A program made the translations under genes and the position numbers. From assembly GCA_945877045.1 (NCBI GenBank), contig CAMCQW010000087.1, forward strand, positions 1-7,746: 7,746 bases of DNA. The letters run 5' to 3'. This DNA comes from Chryseobacterium gleum (GTDB lineage Bacteria > Bacteroidota > Bacteroidia > Flavobacteriales_D > Crocinitomicaceae). Shown here piece after piece: positions 5,432-7,746 of the stretch (within the stretch, counting starts at the first letter, position 1; every line of letters starts with the position of its first letter). The notes under the pieces were generated by a model. It ran no database searches and was not told where the DNA came from. It saw only the letters and a program-made list of their open reading frames with translations.

Positions 5432-7746
5432 ATGACGTTCAAAAAAGAAACACCAAAAACACAAAGTAGTTTTAATAAAATTACGATATCACTTGCTTCA
5501 CCTGAAAAAATTCTTAAGAATTCTAGCGGGGAAGTATTAAAGCCTGAAACGATTAATTATAGAACCTATAAGCCGGAAAGAGATGGCTTGTTCTGTGAAA
5601 GAATTTTTGGCCCAGTTAAAGATTACGAATGCCACTGTGGTAAGTATAAGCGTATCCGATACAAAGGAATCGTTTGTGACCGTTGCGGTGTTGAAGTAAC
5701 AGAAAAAAAGGTGAGAAGAGAGCGAATGGGACACATTTCATTGGTGATTCCTGTTGCGCATATTTGGTATTTCCGATCTTTGCCAAACAAAATTGGATAT
5801 CTATTAGGACTTCCAACTAAGAAGTTGGATCAAATAATTTATTATGAAAGATATGTAGTTATTCAAGCTGGTTCCGCCGCTAATATTGAGGGGGAAGATT
5901 TGAAATACATGGATTTTATTGAAGAGGAAAAATACCTGGATATTCTTGAACATGATGCGATGAAGGATAATCATCACTTAGATGATACCGATCCTAATAA
6001 ATTTATCGCTAAAATGGGTGCGGAAGCATTACATGATTTGTTGAAGGGCTTAAAGTTGGAAGAAATGTCTTACGAACTTCGTTCTAAAGCTGATACGGAA
6101 ACTTCTGTTCAACGCAAGAATGAAGCATTGAAAAGATTGCAGGTTGTGGAGGCAATGCGCGATTCTCAAAAACGAATTGACAACAACCCTGAATGGATGA
6201 TTGTTAAGGTTGTTCCTGTTATTCCACCTGAGTTAAGACCTTTAGTGCCGCTTGATGGTGGTCGTTTCGCTACATCAGATTTAAATGATCTATATCGTCG
6301 TGTTATTATTAGAAATAATCGTTTAAAACGATTAATTGAAATAAAAGCGCCTGAGGTGATCTTGAGAAATGAGAAACGAATGTTGCAAGAATCTGTTGAT
6401 TCATTATTCGATAATTCTAGAAAATCTAGTGCTGTAAAAACTGAATCTAATAGAGCCTTAAAATCTCTTTCTGATTCATTGAAAGGTAAACAAGGACGAT
6501 TTAGACAAAATTTATTAGGAAAACGTGTTGATTATTCTGCACGTTCTGTAATTGTTGTTGGTCCTGATTTAAAATTACACGAATGTGGTTTGCCAAAAGA
6601 TATGGCAGCGGAACTTTATAAGCCGTTCATTATTCGTAAAATGATTGAAAGAGGGATTGTAAAAACAGTTAAATCCGCAAAGAAAATTGTTGATAAGAAG
6701 GAACCAGTTGTTTGGGATATCCTTGAAAACATATTGAAGGGGCACCCTGTATTATTGAATAGAGCGCCAACTTTACACCGATTAGGTATACAAGCTTTTC
6801 AACCAAAACTTATTGAAGGAAAAGCAATTCGACTTCATCCATTAGTAACTACCGCTTTTAATGCGGATTTTGATGGGGATCAGATGGCGGTGCATTTACC
6901 ACTTGGTAATGCGGCAATTCTAGAAGCGCAAATGTTGATGCTTGCATCACATAATATATTAAATCCTGCTAATGGTGCCCCAATCGCGGTTCCATCTCAG
7001 GATATGGTACTAGGTCTTTATTATATTACCAAAGGAAAAACTTCAACAAAAGAGGACGTCGTTAAAGGCGAAGGAAGCACTTTCTATTCTCCGAAAGAAG
7101 TAATCATTGCTTTTAATGAAAAGAAATTAGATCTACATGCGCACATTAAAGTGAAAACGTATGACTTAAATCAAGAGGGAATTCCTGAATTACGAATTTT
7201 GGAAACTACTTGTGGTCGCGTTTTATTTAATGAGAATGTGCCAAGAGAAGCAGGTTATATTAATGACGTTCTTACCAAAAAAGCGCTTCGTGATATCATC
7301 GGTGAAGTCTTGAAAATTTCTGGTACCTCTAGAACAGCAAAATTCTTAGATGATATCAAGGAATTAGGATATGAAATGGCATTTAGAGGAGGACTTTCTT
7401 TCAATTTAGACGATATTATTATCCCTAAGCAAAAAGAAGAATTAGTCTTGAAAGCGGAGAATGAAGTGAAAGATGTTATGATGAATTATAACATGGGTCT
7501 TATCACTAATAATGAACGATACAACCAAATTATTGATATTTGGACGCATACTAATTCACGTTTAACTGCTACTTTAATGGATCAGTTAAAGACAGACAGA
7601 CAAGGTTTCAATTCCATCTACATGATGTTTGATTCTGGTGCTCGTGGATCCAAAGAACAAATTCGTCAGCTTTCAGGTATGAGGGGATTAATGGCGAAGC
7701 CTCAAAAATCTGGGGCTAGCGTTCAAGAAATTATTGAAAATCCGAT
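5432..7746 (+). CDS. rpoC: DNA-directed RNA polymerase subunit beta', 3'-truncated by the window edge
   Basis: Beta' forms the clamp and carries the catalytic magnesium of RNA polymerase. The frame is open from ATG 5432 to the last base: 771 full codons and no stop, about the first half of a protein of roughly 1,400 aa. The N-terminus (MTFKKETPKTQSSFNKITIS) leads into the clamp, where the zinc site is intact (C67, C69, C82, C85 in YECHCGKYKRIRYKGIVCDR). Next come PVIPPELRPLVPLDGGRFAT, the rudder region around NNRLKRLIEIKAPEVILRNE, and KGKQGRFRQNLLGKRVDYSA. The catalytic loop NADFDGDQM starts at N477, with D479, D481 and D483 holding Mg2+. The window stops just after GMRGLMAKP (from about 749), so the bridge helix, trigger loop and second zinc site are not visible. 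It lies 33 nt after rpoB with no terminator between, so the two are almost certainly co-transcribed. The ATG is preceded by A-rich sequence without a Shine-Dalgarno motif. Confidence 0.98.
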   Translation, partial: MTFKKETPKTQSSFNKITISLASPEKILKNSSGEVLKPETINYRTYKPERDGLFCERIFGPVKDYECHCGKYKRIRYKGIVCDRCGVEVTEKKVRRERMGHISLVIPVAHIWYFRSLPNKIGYLLGLPTKKLDQIIYYERYVVIQAGSAANIEGEDLKYMDFIEEEKYLDILEHDAMKDNHHLDDTDPNKFIAKMGAEALHDLLKGLKLEEMSYELRSKADTETSVQRKNEALKRLQVVEAMRDSQKRIDNNPEWMIVKVVPVIPPELRPLVPLDGGRFATSDLNDLYRRVIIRNNRLKRLIEIKAPEVILRNEKRMLQESVDSLFDNSRKSSAVKTESNRALKSLSDSLKGKQGRFRQNLLGKRVDYSARSVIVVGPDLKLHECGLPKDMAAELYKPFIIRKMIERGIVKTVKSAKKIVDKKEPVVWDILENILKGHPVLLNRAPTLHRLGIQAFQPKLIEGKAIRLHPLVTTAFNADFDGDQMAVHLPLGNAAILEAQMLMLASHNILNPANGAPIAVPSQDMVLGLYYITKGKTSTKEDVVKGEGSTFYSPKEVIIAFNEKKLDLHAHIKVKTYDLNQEGIPELRILETTCGRVLFNENVPREAGYINDVLTKKALRDIIGEVLKISGTSRTAKFLDDIKELGYEMAFRGGLSFNLDDIIIPKQKEELVLKAENEVKDVMMNYNMGLITNNERYNQIIDIWTHTNSRLTATLMDQLKTDRQGFNSIYMMFDSGARGSKEQIRQLSGMRGLMAKPQKSGASVQEIIENP

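Noticed and set aside
5537..5816. Two overlapping minus-strand open frames at the start of rpoC
   Set aside because: They overlap each other in different frames and lie antisense to the conserved zinc-binding region of rpoC; the + strand frame explains the sequence fully.

Overview
The window is a housekeeping segment from an AT-rich member of the Bacteroidota. It carries the end of the L11-L1 ribosomal protein block followed by the RNA polymerase operon, all on the + strand, in the order rplA (5' end missing) - rplJ - rplL - rpoB - rpoC (3' end missing). The assignment to Bacteroidota rests on the RpoB and RpoC sequences (for example RINFASSKNQFDYPDFLE near the RpoB start, GRLCTIETPEGPNIGLISSL after the rifampicin region, VDYSARSVIVVGPDL in RpoC), on the conserved gene order, and on AT-rich start regions with no Shine-Dalgarno sequence. 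The RpoB wording looks closer to Sphingobacteriales/Chitinophagales/Cytophagales-type sequences than to Flavobacterium, but that is recalled similarity and the order cannot be fixed from this window.

Layout: positions 1-539 hold the C-terminal three quarters of ribosomal protein L1. L10 (552-1073) and L7/L12 (1113-1490) follow and together form the ribosomal stalk. A 98-nt spacer (1491-1588) contains a strong bulged hairpin at 1506-1544 with an imperfect U-rich tail, in the place where the E. coli operon has its partial terminator between rplL and rpoB. RpoB (1589-5398) begins at a TTG codon, forced by an in-frame stop two codons upstream. After a 33-nt gap, rpoC starts at 5432 and runs off the end at 7746. 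It has no stop in the window and about 771 of an expected roughly 1,400 residues are present.

How the parts work together: stalk proteins are needed in several copies per ribosome, whereas polymerase is needed at a much lower level. The hairpin and the TTG start both lie at the rplL/rpoB junction and could each lower RpoB output relative to L10 and L12. This is inference; the hairpin and the start codon themselves are read directly.

No mobile element, CRISPR array, tRNA, rRNA or accessory gene was found. There is no gene-free stretch over 300 bases; the longest is the 98-nt rplL-rpoB spacer. I see no previously undescribed system here. The points worth a second look are regulatory details and lineage-specific protein insertions.
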